Assembly (NCBI RefSeq): GCF_004011505.1
Contig: NZ_SAUN01000001.1
Coordinates: forward strand, 992,001 to 1,056,000
Direction of reading: 5' to 3'
DNA: 64,000 nucleotides
Source of the DNA: Nonomuraea polychroma
GTDB taxonomy: Bacteria; Actinomycetota; Actinomycetes; Streptosporangiales; Streptosporangiaceae
How positions within the stretch are numbered: position 1 is the stretch's first letter; each line of letters starts with the position of its first letter. Below are positions 15,721-24,841 of this stretch, piece by piece. The position numbers and the translations under genes were made by a program. A model generated the notes under the pieces. The model worked only from the letters and a program-made list of their open reading frames with translations. It searched no databases and was not told where the DNA came from.

Positions 15721-16920
15721 TCAGCAGATGCTCTGAGTGCTGTTGACCAGCGTGTTGTTCCTGAACGTGGTGTTGACCCCGCACGGGCTTTCCCTGATGG
15801 CGGAGTTGGTCACGCGCAGGTTCTGGATGATGATGTCGGAGGTGTTGGGGAACTCCGAACGGGCGGCGATCCGGATGTCACCGGGGCCCGTGACGCTGCC
15901 GCTCTGGGCGGCGATGTTCACGTTGTAGCAGTTCTCGATCAGGATGGCGTTGCTGCCGGTCTGCGCGATGTCGACCCGGTCGATGACGGCGCCGCCGCTC
16001 TCCGACACGCAGAAGACGCCGCGCCCGCCGCCCCGCGCGATCACCTGGCCGACCCGGATGTTGGTGGGGTAGCTGCTGCCGATCCGGCCGTTCCTGTTGG
16101 CCATGCGGAAGGCCGCGTAGCCGGTGCCGGTGCCCGCGCCCTGCGCGTCCACCGTGTTCACGGTCGCGTTGATGGTGTCGTTCAGCAGCAGCCCGGAGTG
16201 GCCGGTGTTGCGGGCCACGACGGTGCCGACCGTGAGGCCGTCCACGCCGTAGGTCTCCACTCCGTGGGTGCTGGTGCCGGAGACGTAGACGTTGTCGATC
16301 CTGACGTTCCTCGTCCGTACGGTGCGGTCGCCGTGGTTGTCGATGCGGATGCCCAGGCCGCTGGACAGCCGCATGTCGATCTGGCCGAGTGTGATGTTGA
16401 CGCCGTTGCGCACGAAGATGCCGTACAGCGGGCCACCGGTGACCGTCAGGTGCTGGACCTCGACGTCCCGCACCCCTCGGGCGTACACGACCGCCTGGTC
16501 GCCCGAGCCGGAACCGGTCACGTTGACGGTGCCGCAGACGTCCAGCACCGTGTAGCTCGGCAGGGACAGCCGCGAGCCGGCGCTCATCGTGCCCGAGCCC
16601 CGGACGACGACGCGCTGTTTCGAGGTGCGTCCGGCCGTGAGGCTGCTCACCGCGGCCTGCATGGCCGACAACATGCTGGTGCCGGTGTAGACGGTCCTGC
16701 TGCCGTTGCGGGCGGTCCACGTGCTGCCGCTCAGCACGGCCTCCGCGTTGTACGCACCGTCTCCGCAGGCGAGCGCGGAATGCCGTGCGGCGGAGGCGGA
16801 CAGCTCACCGGTGGAGGCGGATCGTGCCTCGGCCGGGGCGGACAGCGCGGTGGCCGTGAGCGCTAACGCCGCGAGGCCGGTGCCGAGCCTGGCGATGGGC
16901 CTTGCCTTGCTGGTTCCCAT
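15721..16920 (-). CDS. Secreted right-handed parallel beta-helix protein (pectate-lyase-superfamily-like)
   Basis: 399 residues with a signal peptide (TGLAALALTATALSAPAEA). Repeated segments such as ITLGQIDMRLSSGLGIRIDN, VRIDNVYVSGTSTHGVETYG and ARNTGHSGLLLNDTINATVN are coils of a right-handed beta-helix as found in pectate lyases, polygalacturonases and related polysaccharide-active proteins. Four or more Cys suggest disulfides. The catalytic residues of a specific lyase family were not identified, so the substrate is unknown. ATG 16920 follows GGAG; the longer frame runs through the operator region and is unlikely. A LacI-type palindrome lies 52 bases upstream. Confidence 0.8.
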   Translation of the reverse strand: MGTSKARPIARLGTGLAALALTATALSAPAEARSASTGELSASAARHSALACGDGAYNAEAVLSGSTWTARNGSRTVYTGTSMLSAMQAAVSSLTAGRTSKQRVVVRGSGTMSAGSRLSLPSYTVLDVCGTVNVTGSGSGDQAVVYARGVRDVEVQHLTVTGGPLYGIFVRNGVNITLGQIDMRLSSGLGIRIDNHGDRTVRTRNVRIDNVYVSGTSTHGVETYGVDGLTVGTVVARNTGHSGLLLNDTINATVNTVDAQGAGTGTGYAAFRMANRNGRIGSSYPTNIRVGQVIARGGGRGVFCVSESGGAVIDRVDIAQTGSNAILIENCYNVNIAAQSGSVTGPGDIRIAARSEFPNTSDIIIQNLRVTNSAIRESPCGVNTTFRNNTLVNSTQSIC

Positions 16921-16971
16921 ACATCGCTCCTGTGATGGGGGCCCGCATCCGGCCGGGAGACGGCCATGTCG

Positions 16972-16985
16972 ATGAATCGATTCAT
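16972..16985. promoter_or_regulatory. LacI-type operator before the beta-helix gene
   Basis: ATGAATCGATTCAT is a perfect 14-bp palindrome with the AATCGATT core expected of LacI-family operators. It is about 50 bases upstream of the beta-helix start codon on the minus strand. No LacI gene adjoins it, so the cognate regulator is unknown. Confidence 0.6.
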
Positions 16986-17129
16986 TCGCCCGCATCGTCT
17001 ATGACGTGCGGAAATGAGGTCATATGGGGTGCCGGAGACGGGCATGCCTGGCCAATTCGACTCGGAGTATTGCAACGTTCAAATCGGCCAGTCAACCATC
17101 CGTGAAACTTACATGCCCTCTATCCCCGG

Positions 17130-17297
17130 CGCGGGCTGGTGGACGACCAGGCCGCCGCCCGGATCATGGAGCTGGTCCCGCACGCCCGCTACCAGCGCGT
17201 CCACCCCAACCACGTGATCCACTTCTTCAAGCCCGCCCAGTACGTCCGGGCGCTCGGCGAGTTCGCGGCCCATTGGAGGAAAGTATCGGCTCTGTAG
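17130..17297 (+). pseudogene. C-terminal remnant of an alpha/beta hydrolase gene
   Basis: The frame reads RGLVDDQAAARIMELVPHAR, then YQRVHPNHVIHFFKPAQYVR and ALGEFAAHW to a TAG. This resembles the last segment of alpha/beta hydrolases, including the catalytic-His region (NHVIHFFKP). Nothing recognisable precedes it and there is no start codon, so only about 55 codons of the original gene survive. The remainder of the 16921-17376 gap holds the palindrome noted above and nothing else seen. Confidence 0.6.
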
Positions 17298-17376
17298 TCC
17301 TTTGTCGGTCGCGCGGTGAAGCCCAGCTACGGTTTGCTGCTACGGTCGAGCCCGGCCAGGAAGGGGAGGAAGCCGT

Positions 17377-17844
17377 ATGCAGCCAGAGAAGAGTCCCGAT
17401 GATGACAAGCCGGATGTCGGCGGCATGATCGGCGAGCTTCTCTCTTTCTGGGCGTTCGGCCCGGACGCTCACGGTTCCGAGCACTTCCACCGCTATCACC
17501 CCGTCAAGCTCGTCGTCTGGACGCTCGTGGCGATCGCCGTGTCGGCCGTCGTCTCCGCGGTCAGGGTGGCCCTGTTCGGCGAGCCCACGGTGGGATGGGC
17601 CATCGCGCTGTTCCCGCTGCTGTTGCCGCTGACCGGCGCCGTGGCGCACCAGCCGCCCCGCTATGTCGCGGGGCTTGCCTGGGGGCCGGCGGCGGGCCTG
17701 GTCACCTCTCTGCTGCTGGGCATCGACATCGGCTCGTCGCTCGGCTCGTTCTGGACGGGCTTCGCGTCGGTGTGCGCCGGATTCCTGGTGTGCTCAATGG
17801 TGTTCGCGGCGGTCACCTGGCCGCGTCCGGAACCTCCCGAGTAG
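17377..17844 (+). CDS. Small integral membrane protein of unknown function
   Basis: 155 residues not assigned to a known family. A charged, Asp/His-rich N-terminus (about residues 1-45, with FHRYHPVK) is followed by about four hydrophobic segments (VVWTLVAIAVSAVVSAV, GWAIALFPLLLPLTGAV, VAGLAWGPAAGLVTSLLLG, SVCAGFLVCSMVFAAVTW). ATG 17377 is preceded by GGAGGAAG. It ends three bases before the convergent ABC permease gene and appears monocistronic. The good ribosome site and the codon bias support a real gene. Confidence 0.75.
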   Translation: MQPEKSPDDDKPDVGGMIGELLSFWAFGPDAHGSEHFHRYHPVKLVVWTLVAIAVSAVVSAVRVALFGEPTVGWAIALFPLLLPLTGAVAHQPPRYVAGLAWGPAAGLVTSLLLGIDIGSSLGSFWTGFASVCAGFLVCSMVFAAVTWPRPEPPE

Positions 17845-17847
17845 CCG

Positions 17848-18738
17848 TCACTTGCCGAACCCCGCGGTCAGGCCGGCCAGGAGCTGGCGGCGGCCCACCA
17901 CGTAGATGACCAGGATGGGGAGCGTGGTGAGCACGACGGAGGCGAGCACGGCCGGCACGTTGACGCTGTACTGGCCCTGGAAGGTCCACAGTGCCAGCGG
18001 CAGCGTGCGCTGCTCGGGGCTCTGCGTGAGGATCAGCGGCAGCAGGAAGCCGTTCCAGATCGTCAGCGCGTTGTAGATGGTCACCGTCACCACGGCCGGT
18101 CTGGTCAGGGGCAGGGCCAGGTTCCAGAGCGTGCCGAGCTCGCTGGCGCCGTCCAGTCGCATCGACTCGAACAGCTCCTTGGGTACGTCCCTGATGAAGT
18201 TCGACAACACCAGCACCGACAGCGGGATCGAGAACGCGATCGACGGCAGGATCAGCGCCATGGGCGTGTCGTAGAGGCCGAGCTTGATGATGATCAGGTA
18301 GATCGGGATGATCGTGGCCTGGTGCGGGATGGCCAGTCCCATGAGGAACATCGAGTTCGTGTAGCGCAGGAACCGCCCTCTGCCGCTGCGGACGATCGCG
18401 TACGCCGCCATGAACGACACCGCGACGGCAGGCACGACCGCGCCGACCGTGACGATGACGCTGTTCATGAAATAGCGGACGAAGTCCGACTCGATGACCA
18501 GCTGGTAGTTGGCCAGCGTGGGGTTGGACGGCGGTGCGAGCGGGTTCTCGGCGTAGTAGTCGCTCTGGGCCTTGAAGCTGGTGATGACGATCCAGTAGAT
18601 CGGCACGATCACGATCGCCAGCCAGATCCAGGACGCCGTGCCGGCCACCCAGTTGGGGCGGCGGGTCACGCGTTTCTGGCCGGGAGCGGCGTGCCTCGCC
18701 GCGGCCTGGGCGGGGTCCTTCGCGAGGGTCGTCGTCAT
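17848..18738 (-). CDS. Sugar ABC transporter permease, MalG type
   Basis: 296 residues with six predicted membrane helices and the cytoplasmic coupling loop ELFESMRLDGASELGTLWN. It is the third gene of a binding protein-MalF-MalG operon and begins one base after the MalF stop. No ATPase gene follows. With the adjacent divergent GH3 glycosidase, the importer likely takes up an oligosaccharide or glycoside that the enzyme splits inside the cell. Confidence 0.93.
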   Translation of the reverse strand: MTTTLAKDPAQAAARHAAPGQKRVTRRPNWVAGTASWIWLAIVIVPIYWIVITSFKAQSDYYAENPLAPPSNPTLANYQLVIESDFVRYFMNSVIVTVGAVVPAVAVSFMAAYAIVRSGRGRFLRYTNSMFLMGLAIPHQATIIPIYLIIIKLGLYDTPMALILPSIAFSIPLSVLVLSNFIRDVPKELFESMRLDGASELGTLWNLALPLTRPAVVTVTIYNALTIWNGFLLPLILTQSPEQRTLPLALWTFQGQYSVNVPAVLASVVLTTLPILVIYVVGRRQLLAGLTAGFGK

Positions 18739-18739
18739 G

Positions 18740-19666
18740 TCAGGCCCCTTCCAGCTGGCTGTGGGTCGCGTCCCGGCCGCCGAGCCGGCGCAGCAGCAGC
18801 GCCAGCGCCAGGCCCACCAGGACGAGGATCACGGCGATCGCGCTCGCCGGGCCCATCAGGTTGGCCTGGAACCCCCTCTTGTACATCTCCAGCGCGAGCA
18901 CCCGGGTGGCGTCCCCGGGACCGCCCGCGGTGAGCACGAAGATCAGGTCGAAGAAGACCAGCGAGCCCACGACCATGAGGGTCGAGGACGTGATGATCGT
19001 GTACTTGAGCTGGGGCAGGGTGATGCTGAAGAACATGCGGACCCGGCCGGCGCCGTCGATCTCGGCGGCCTCGTACATCGAGCGCGGGATCTGGCGCACG
19101 CCGCCCTGGTAGATCAGCGAGTGGAACGGGATGAACTGCCACGACACCACGAAGATCACGACGCTGAAGGCGAGGACGGGCTCGCCGAGCCAGTCCTGCA
19201 CGAGGATCGGGATCCCCAGCCCGGCGCCGAGCCCGAAGTTCGGGTCGAGCAGCGCCTTGTACGTGATCGCGATGGCGGCGGAGCTGAGCAGCAGCGGGAT
19301 GAAGTACACCACCGAGAGCACCGCGCGATAGCGCTGGAAGCCGGCCAGGAACGTGCCGAGCAGGATGCTCGCCGGCGTCTGCACCGCCCACGACAGGGCG
19401 ATGACCAGGAACGTCACCCACAGCGCGTGCGGCAGCCCGGGATCGGTGAGCACGGCGCGCCAGCTGTCGAAGCCGGACGGGCGGATCTCGCCGAGCCCGT
19501 CCCAGGTGGTGAAGCTGAGCGCGAAGACCCCGAAGAGCGGGATCACGCCGAAGGCGACGAAGATCAGCAGCGCTGGCAGGGCCAGCCAGGCCAGGCCGCG
19601 TCCCTGACCGCCCGGCACGGCGGTCAGGGACGCTTTCCCCCTGGCGGGGATCGGGGGAACAGTCAC
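18740..19666 (-). CDS. Sugar ABC transporter permease, MalF type
   Basis: 308 residues. After a short cytosolic tail the first helix (GLAWLALPALLIFVAFGVIPL) is followed by five more, with the coupling motif SMYEAAEIDGAGRVRMFFSI. The GTG start at 19666 overlaps the binding-protein stop (GTGA), so translation is coupled. It pairs with the MalG-type permease directly downstream. Confidence 0.92.
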   Translation of the reverse strand: MTVPPIPARGKASLTAVPGGQGRGLAWLALPALLIFVAFGVIPLFGVFALSFTTWDGLGEIRPSGFDSWRAVLTDPGLPHALWVTFLVIALSWAVQTPASILLGTFLAGFQRYRAVLSVVYFIPLLLSSAAIAITYKALLDPNFGLGAGLGIPILVQDWLGEPVLAFSVVIFVVSWQFIPFHSLIYQGGVRQIPRSMYEAAEIDGAGRVRMFFSITLPQLKYTIITSSTLMVVGSLVFFDLIFVLTAGGPGDATRVLALEMYKRGFQANLMGPASAIAVILVLVGLALALLLRRLGGRDATHSQLEGA

Positions 19667-21024
19667 TTGCCGATGACCTCGTTGAGGTTCGTGGCGAACT
19701 GTTGCGGCGAGATCGACATCTGGAACAGCTTGGCGATGTTGTCCAGGAGGACCTCGGCCGCGGTCGGGCTGAGCGCCTGATCCCAGGACTGCTGGAAGGA
19801 CTTGGCGTTGCTGGCGGTGTCGTAGACGAACTTCTGCCACGGCGCGTCCGCGCCGGAGCCGAACTGCGCGTCGACGCCCTTGACGATCGGCACCTGGGTG
19901 ATGCCGACCCAGTCCTTGGACTGCGCGTCGGAGTTCATCTCGGTGAGGAAGAACTTCTTGGCGATCTCCTTCTGCTCGGCCGTCGCCTTGGAGGAGATCG
20001 ACATGTACTGGGCCGGGTTGCCCACGGTGTTGCTGGGGTCGCCCTTGCCGCCCGACACCGGCGGGAAGTTCATGTAGCCGAGGTTGCCGCCGGTGACGAA
20101 GTCGCCGCCCTCCTCCTTCATCGACCCGTACGTCCAGCCGCCGTGCAGCATCATCGCGGCCTTGCCGGTGTAGAGCAGCGCCTGGTCGGCGTTGGAGTCG
20201 GCGGTGATCGAGGAGAAGCCCTTGACGAAGCCGTTGGTCTTGATGAGGTCCTGCATCTTGGTCAGGGCGTCGATGGCGGCCGGGTTGTTCCAGGCGTCCT
20301 TCTCGCCGTCGTACACCGCCTGGAAGATCTCGGGACCGCCGATGCGGTCGAAGAGGAACTCCAGCCACATCATGTTCGTCCAGCGCGACTGCCCGCCGAG
20401 CGAGAACGGCGCGATGCCGGCCGCGTTGAACTTCTTGACGAGGTCCATGATGTCGCCCCACTCCTGCGGGGGCTGCGCGCCGACCTTCTCGAAGGCCCTC
20501 TTGTCGTAGTACAGAACGATCGGCGTCACCGCCTCGACCGGCACCGCGTAGATCTTGCTGTCGACCGTGGCCGCGCCGAAGGAGGACGGGAACAGCCGGT
20601 CCTTGTAGGCCGCGTTCTGGTCGAACCACGAGGTGAGGTCGTCGACCTGGCCGGCCTGCACGTAGCTGCGCAGGCCGCCGCCGCCCCAGCCCCAGATGAT
20701 GGTGGGAGCCTCGCCCGCGCCGATCGCGGTCTTGATCTTCGTCTTGAAGGCGTCGTTCTGGAACGTCGTCGTCGCGAGCCCGGCGTTCGGGTTGGCCTTG
20801 TTGAAACGCTCGACCGCGCGGGTACGCACGCCTTCATTGGGCTGCCCGGTGAGATACCAGTAGGTCGCCTTGCCGGCGCCGCCACCCGTGCCGGTGGTGC
20901 CGGTTCCGCCACCGGCGCCCGTTTGGGTGGGTCCAGAGCTGCCGCAGGCCGCCAGGGCGGCCCCAAGGGGAAGGCCCATGGAGAGGCTGAGGAAGGTACG
21001 GCGAGAGGTTGTCCTGGGCTCCAC
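19663..21024 (-). CDS. Sugar-binding lipoprotein of an ABC importer (family 1)
   Basis: 453 residues. The N-terminus combines a Tat-like twin arginine (SRRTFLSLS) with a lipobox ending at Cys27 (GAALAACGSS), so it is probably exported folded and lipidated. A Gly/Thr linker leads to an SBP_bac_1 fold (TIIWGWGGGGLRSYVQAGQ; YAVPVEAVTPIVLYYDKRAF). It should deliver its sugar to the MalF/MalG pair. GTG start at 21024 with GGAG upstream. The operon faces the GH3 gene across a 347-base region holding two copies of a GTCGAAAC-type operator. The ligand is not predictable from sequence alone. Confidence 0.92.
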   Translation of the reverse strand: MEPRTTSRRTFLSLSMGLPLGAALAACGSSGPTQTGAGGGTGTTGTGGGAGKATYWYLTGQPNEGVRTRAVERFNKANPNAGLATTTFQNDAFKTKIKTAIGAGEAPTIIWGWGGGGLRSYVQAGQVDDLTSWFDQNAAYKDRLFPSSFGAATVDSKIYAVPVEAVTPIVLYYDKRAFEKVGAQPPQEWGDIMDLVKKFNAAGIAPFSLGGQSRWTNMMWLEFLFDRIGGPEIFQAVYDGEKDAWNNPAAIDALTKMQDLIKTNGFVKGFSSITADSNADQALLYTGKAAMMLHGGWTYGSMKEEGGDFVTGGNLGYMNFPPVSGGKGDPSNTVGNPAQYMSISSKATAEQKEIAKKFFLTEMNSDAQSKDWVGITQVPIVKGVDAQFGSGADAPWQKFVYDTASNAKSFQQSWDQALSPTAAEVLLDNIAKLFQMSISPQQFATNLNEVIGK

Positions 21025-21138
21025 GCTGATCTCCGTAACTGAACGCCGGGGGGGTGGCCGCGCGGCTCATGGATCGGATGGGGGTGGGCGGGCCGGCCGG
21101 GGGAGCCGTCGCCTGCGCTTCTCCTTCAGAGTTAGCTT

Positions 21139-21187
21139 GTCGAAACATTTGCGACATGCCGCGTGGTCCGCCAATCTAAGTTTCGAC
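21139..21187. promoter_or_regulatory. Operator-like sites on the transporter side of the divergent promoter
   Basis: GTCGAAACATTTGCGAC (21139-21155) carries inverted ends GTCG/CGAC around AAACATTT, and an inverted half-site GTTTCGAC follows at 21180-21187. The sequence closely matches the perfect palindrome near the GH3 gene, so one regulator, probably the LacI protein encoded at 23761, could bind both. Confidence 0.6.
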
Positions 21188-21318
21188 TATGTGCCTGTCA
21201 AGACCCCTTGGAGCTGGGACTCTCCCTATCCACAAAGGCCCTGTGTAAAGTACTCTGGCGCGGCGTTCAACTGGTCATCTGGCACCGGGGAGGTCTCGCT
21301 CACAAGTCCCTCACGACG

Positions 21319-21332
21319 TCGAAACATTTCGA
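21319..21332. promoter_or_regulatory. Operator-like palindrome before the GH3 gene
   Basis: TCGAAACATTTCGA consists of perfect inverted arms TCGAAA/TTTCGA around CA, ending 39 bases before the GH3 start codon. It shares the GTCGAAACATTT core with the site on the transporter side. The intervening DNA is AT-richer than the surroundings and probably holds both divergent promoters. Confidence 0.65.
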
Positions 21333-21371
21333 AAATCTCACGGTGGACAGCGCCTTGAAGGAGACCAGCAG

Positions 21372-23750
21372 ATGACGGCTGTAGATCGGACGCCCGCGGT
21401 GGACGGTGTGCTTCGCCCGTGGCAGGACCCGGCACTCGCCGTCCCGGAGCGGGTCGACGCCCTCCTTCAGGAGATGACCCTGGAGGAGAAGGTCGGCCAG
21501 CTCGGCAGCCGGTGGATCGGCAACGACATGCAGCACGCGCCGGTGGATGACGCCGAGACGATGAACGTCGCGCCGATGCAGGACGTGTTCGCGGCCTCGG
21601 GGACGGTTCCCTTCCACGAGGCGATCCGCCACGGGCTCGGTCACATCACCCGGGTGCACGGCAGCGCTCCGGTGACGGCCCAGGAGGGCGCGGCCGAGGT
21701 GGTCAGGCTGCAGCATGAGGTCATCGAGCGGTCCAGGTTCGGCATCCCGGCCATCGTGCACGAGGAGTGCCTGACCGGGTTCACGACGTACGGGGCCACG
21801 GTCTATCCCGCGGCCATCGCGTGGGCGGCGACGTTCGACCCCGGCCTGGTGGAGCGGATGGCCGCCGCGATCGGGCGGGACATGGCGGCCGTGGGCGTGC
21901 ACCAGGGACTGTCGCCGGTCCTGGACGTGGTGCGCGACTACCGGTGGGGGCGGGTCGAGGAGACGATGGGCGAGGACCCGTACCTCGTCTCGATGCTCGC
22001 CGCCGCCTACGTGCGCGGGCTGGAGAGCGCCGGGGTCATCGCCACGCTGAAGCACTTCGCCGGATACTCGGCCTCACGGGCTGCACGCAACCACGGCCCC
22101 GTCCCCATGGGGCGGCGCGAGCTGATGGACATGATCCTGCCGCCCTTCGAGACGGCCATCGCGCTCGGCGGGGCGCGGTCGGTGATGAACTCCTACTCCG
22201 ACGTGGACGGCGTGCCGGCCGGGGCGGACCCCTGGCTGCTGACGGAGGTGCTGCGCGAGCAGTGGGGCTTCACCGGGACCGTCGTGTCGGACTACTGGGC
22301 GGTCCCGTTCCTGGCGACCATGCACAAGATCGCCGCTGACCCTGAAGAAGCCGGCGTGCAGGCGCTGAACGCGGGCATCGACGTCGAGCTGCCCGACACG
22401 CTCGGCTTCGGGCAGCACCTGGTCGAGCGGGTACGCAAGGGTGAGATCCCCGAGTCGCTGATCGACCGGGCGGCACGCCGCCTGCTCACCCAGAAGGTCC
22501 AGCTCGGCCTGCTCGACCCCGGCTGGACGCCGGAGAAGTCCGTGGCCGGGGCCGCCGCCGTGGACCTCGACTCGCCGGGCAACAGGGAGCTGGCGCGCGA
22601 GCTGGCCGAGCGGTCGATCGTGCTGCTCGACGCCGGTGACGTGCTGCCGCTCCGTCCGGGGCTCCGGAAGATCGCGCTTGTCGGCCCGTGCGCCGACGAC
22701 CCCCGTACCTTCATGGGCTGCTACGCCTTCCCCAACCACGTGTTGCCCCGCTACCCCGGGCTCGGGCTCGGCATCGAGGCCCCCAGCCTGCTCGACGCGC
22801 TGCGCGCCGAGCTGCCGGACGCCGAGATCGTCCACGAGCGGGGCTGCGACGTGCAGGGCGGCGACCGCTCCGGCTTCGCCGCCGCGGCCGCCGCGGCCCG
22901 CGAGGCGGACCTGTGCGTGGTGGCCGTCGGCGACCTCGCCGGGTTGTTCGGGCACGGGACCTCGGGCGAGGGCTGCGACGCCGACGACCTGCGGCTGCCC
23001 GGGGTGCAGGAGGACCTGCTCACCGAGCTGGCCGCCACCGGCACGCCGGTCGTCGTGGTCGTCGTGTCCGGCCGCCCGTACGCGCTGGGCGTGGCGCACG
23101 ACCTCGCCGCCGGGCTGGTGCAGGCGTTCATGCCGGGCGAAGAGGGCGGCGCCGCCGTCGCCGGCGTGTTGTCCGGCCGGATCCAGCCCTCCGGCAAGCT
23201 GCCCGTGCAGATCCCGCGCGGGCACGGCGGCCAGCCGGGCACCTATCTGCAGCCGCCGCTGGGCGCCAACAGCCAGGGCATCAGCAACCTCGACCCGACG
23301 CCGCTGTTCCCGTTCGGGTACGGCGCCTCCTACACCACGTTCGAGGTCGACGACCTGCGCATCAGCGACACCGAGGTGCCGACGGACGGTGAGTTCACGG
23401 TGAGCGTGCGGGTGCGCAACACCGGCGGGCGGGCAGGGGAGGAAGTCGTCCAGCTCTACCTGCACGACGTCGTCGCCCAGGTGACCCGGCCGGTCCGGCA
23501 GCTGACGGGGTTCGCGCGGGTCCCGCTGGAGCCGGGGGCCGATGCCCGCGTGAGCTTCCGCGTACACGCCGACCGGACGGCCTTCACCGGACGCGACCTG
23601 AGGCGCATCGTGGAGCCGGGGGACGTCGAGGTGCTCGTCGGCAGGTCGGCCGCCGACCTGCCGTGCCAGGGGGCCGTGCGCCTGACGGGGACGACGCGGG
23701 TCGTCGGCCACGAACGGCGCCTCTTCACCCCCGTATCGGTCGAGGAGTAG
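21372..23750 (+). CDS. GH3 beta-glucosidase/beta-xylosidase, cytoplasmic
   Basis: 792 residues, no signal peptide, so it acts inside the cell. The order is GH3 N-terminal barrel (VPERVDALLQEMTLEEKVGQL; substrate-binding KHFAGYSASRAARNHGPVPMG; nucleophile D307 in VVSDYWAV), GH3 C-terminal domain (VVVVVSGRPYALG, FMPGEEGGAAVAGVLSG) and a fibronectin III-like tail (VRVRNTGGRAGEEVVQLYLHD). The DYRWGRVEETMGEDPYL segment is as in family 3 xylosidases and glucosidases; the two cannot be told apart here. ATG 21372 follows AAGGAG. It is followed after 10 bases by the LacI gene and is divergent from the sugar importer, implying a single uptake-and-hydrolysis unit. Confidence 0.93.
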   Translation: MTAVDRTPAVDGVLRPWQDPALAVPERVDALLQEMTLEEKVGQLGSRWIGNDMQHAPVDDAETMNVAPMQDVFAASGTVPFHEAIRHGLGHITRVHGSAPVTAQEGAAEVVRLQHEVIERSRFGIPAIVHEECLTGFTTYGATVYPAAIAWAATFDPGLVERMAAAIGRDMAAVGVHQGLSPVLDVVRDYRWGRVEETMGEDPYLVSMLAAAYVRGLESAGVIATLKHFAGYSASRAARNHGPVPMGRRELMDMILPPFETAIALGGARSVMNSYSDVDGVPAGADPWLLTEVLREQWGFTGTVVSDYWAVPFLATMHKIAADPEEAGVQALNAGIDVELPDTLGFGQHLVERVRKGEIPESLIDRAARRLLTQKVQLGLLDPGWTPEKSVAGAAAVDLDSPGNRELARELAERSIVLLDAGDVLPLRPGLRKIALVGPCADDPRTFMGCYAFPNHVLPRYPGLGLGIEAPSLLDALRAELPDAEIVHERGCDVQGGDRSGFAAAAAAAREADLCVVAVGDLAGLFGHGTSGEGCDADDLRLPGVQEDLLTELAATGTPVVVVVVSGRPYALGVAHDLAAGLVQAFMPGEEGGAAVAGVLSGRIQPSGKLPVQIPRGHGGQPGTYLQPPLGANSQGISNLDPTPLFPFGYGASYTTFEVDDLRISDTEVPTDGEFTVSVRVRNTGGRAGEEVVQLYLHDVVAQVTRPVRQLTGFARVPLEPGADARVSFRVHADRTAFTGRDLRRIVEPGDVEVLVGRSAADLPCQGAVRLTGTTRVVGHERRLFTPVSVEE

Positions 23751-23760
23751 GAGGGCATTG

Positions 23761-24795
23761 ATGCCGGCCAGTCCCAGACGCGCCACGCTGGCCACCGTCG
23801 CGGCCTCGGCCGGCGTCTCGGTGGCGACCGTGTCCAAGGTGCTCAACGGCCGCAGCGACGTGGCGCCGGCGACCCGGACCCTGGTGGAGTCGCTGCTGCG
23901 GGAGCACGACTATGTCGGGCTGTCGCCGCGCCGGGGCGAGTCCGCCGTGACGGACACCGTCGAGGTGCAGTTCGACGACGACTTCAACGCCTACTCCACG
24001 GAGATCATCCAGGGCGTGGTCACGGCCGGGGCCGAGCTCGGCGTCGGGGTCGTCGTCAGCGTCAGGAAGAAGATCGACCAACCGGCCGTGTGGGCCCGCC
24101 ATCTGGCCGCCGCCGGGCGCCGGGCGCTGATCTCCGTCACGTGCCACGAGCTCACCACGCGGCAGCTGACCGCTTTGTCGCGCGTTCAGCTGCCGCTGGT
24201 CATGATCGACCCGCTCAACCTGCCGGATGCCAGCGCGACCAGCGTCGGCTCGACCAACTTCGCCGGCGGGCTGGCCGCGACTCAGCACCTGCTCTCCCTC
24301 GGTCACCGGCGCATCGCCTATATCGGCGGGCCCACCACCGCCGCCTGCAACCAGGCGCGGCTGCACGGCTATCGCGCCGCCATGGAGGCCGAAGGGGCGC
24401 CCGTGCTGCCCGGCTACACGCGGTTCGGGCAGTTCCGCTACCAGGTCGGCCTGGAGCACGGCGCGGCCGTGCTCGGCCTGCCTGAGCCGCCGACGGCGAT
24501 CTTCGCCGGCTGCGACGAGATGGCGCTCGGCGTCATGGAGGCCGCCAGGGCGCGGGGCCTGCGCATCCCCGAGGACCTCAGCATCGTGGGCTTCGACGAC
24601 ACCCAGATCGCCCGGATGGCCTCGCCGCCGCTGACCACCGTACGCCAGCCGCTGCGGGAGATGGGCGGCGTCGCCCTGCGCACCGCGCTGCGGCTGGCGG
24701 CCGGCGAGAAGGTCGACTCCCATCACGTCGAGCTGGCCACCGAGCTCGTCGTCCGCGGCTCCACGGCGGACGTGACCTGCTCGGAGCATGCCTGA
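23761..24795 (+). CDS. LacI family transcriptional repressor
   Basis: 344 residues: an N-terminal LacI helix-turn-helix with hinge (ATLATVAASAGVSVATVSKVLNGR is cut here: residues 8-31) and a periplasmic-binding-protein-like sensor (ISVTCHELTTRQL, LGHRRIAYIGGPTTAACN, FAGCDEMALGVMEAAR, LSIVGFDDTQIARM). ATG 23761 has GGAGGG just upstream, ten bases after the GH3 stop. It is most likely the repressor of its own operon and of the divergent importer through the GTCGAAAC-type sites, released by the imported sugar. Confidence 0.93.
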   Translation: MPASPRRATLATVAASAGVSVATVSKVLNGRSDVAPATRTLVESLLREHDYVGLSPRRGESAVTDTVEVQFDDDFNAYSTEIIQGVVTAGAELGVGVVVSVRKKIDQPAVWARHLAAAGRRALISVTCHELTTRQLTALSRVQLPLVMIDPLNLPDASATSVGSTNFAGGLAATQHLLSLGHRRIAYIGGPTTAACNQARLHGYRAAMEAEGAPVLPGYTRFGQFRYQVGLEHGAAVLGLPEPPTAIFAGCDEMALGVMEAARARGLRIPEDLSIVGFDDTQIARMASPPLTTVRQPLREMGGVALRTALRLAAGEKVDSHHVELATELVVRGSTADVTCSEHA

Positions 24796-24841
24796 GAGGC
24801 CTCCGGCCGGGTAAGACGTCCTTGATCGGGGGTGGGACGTC

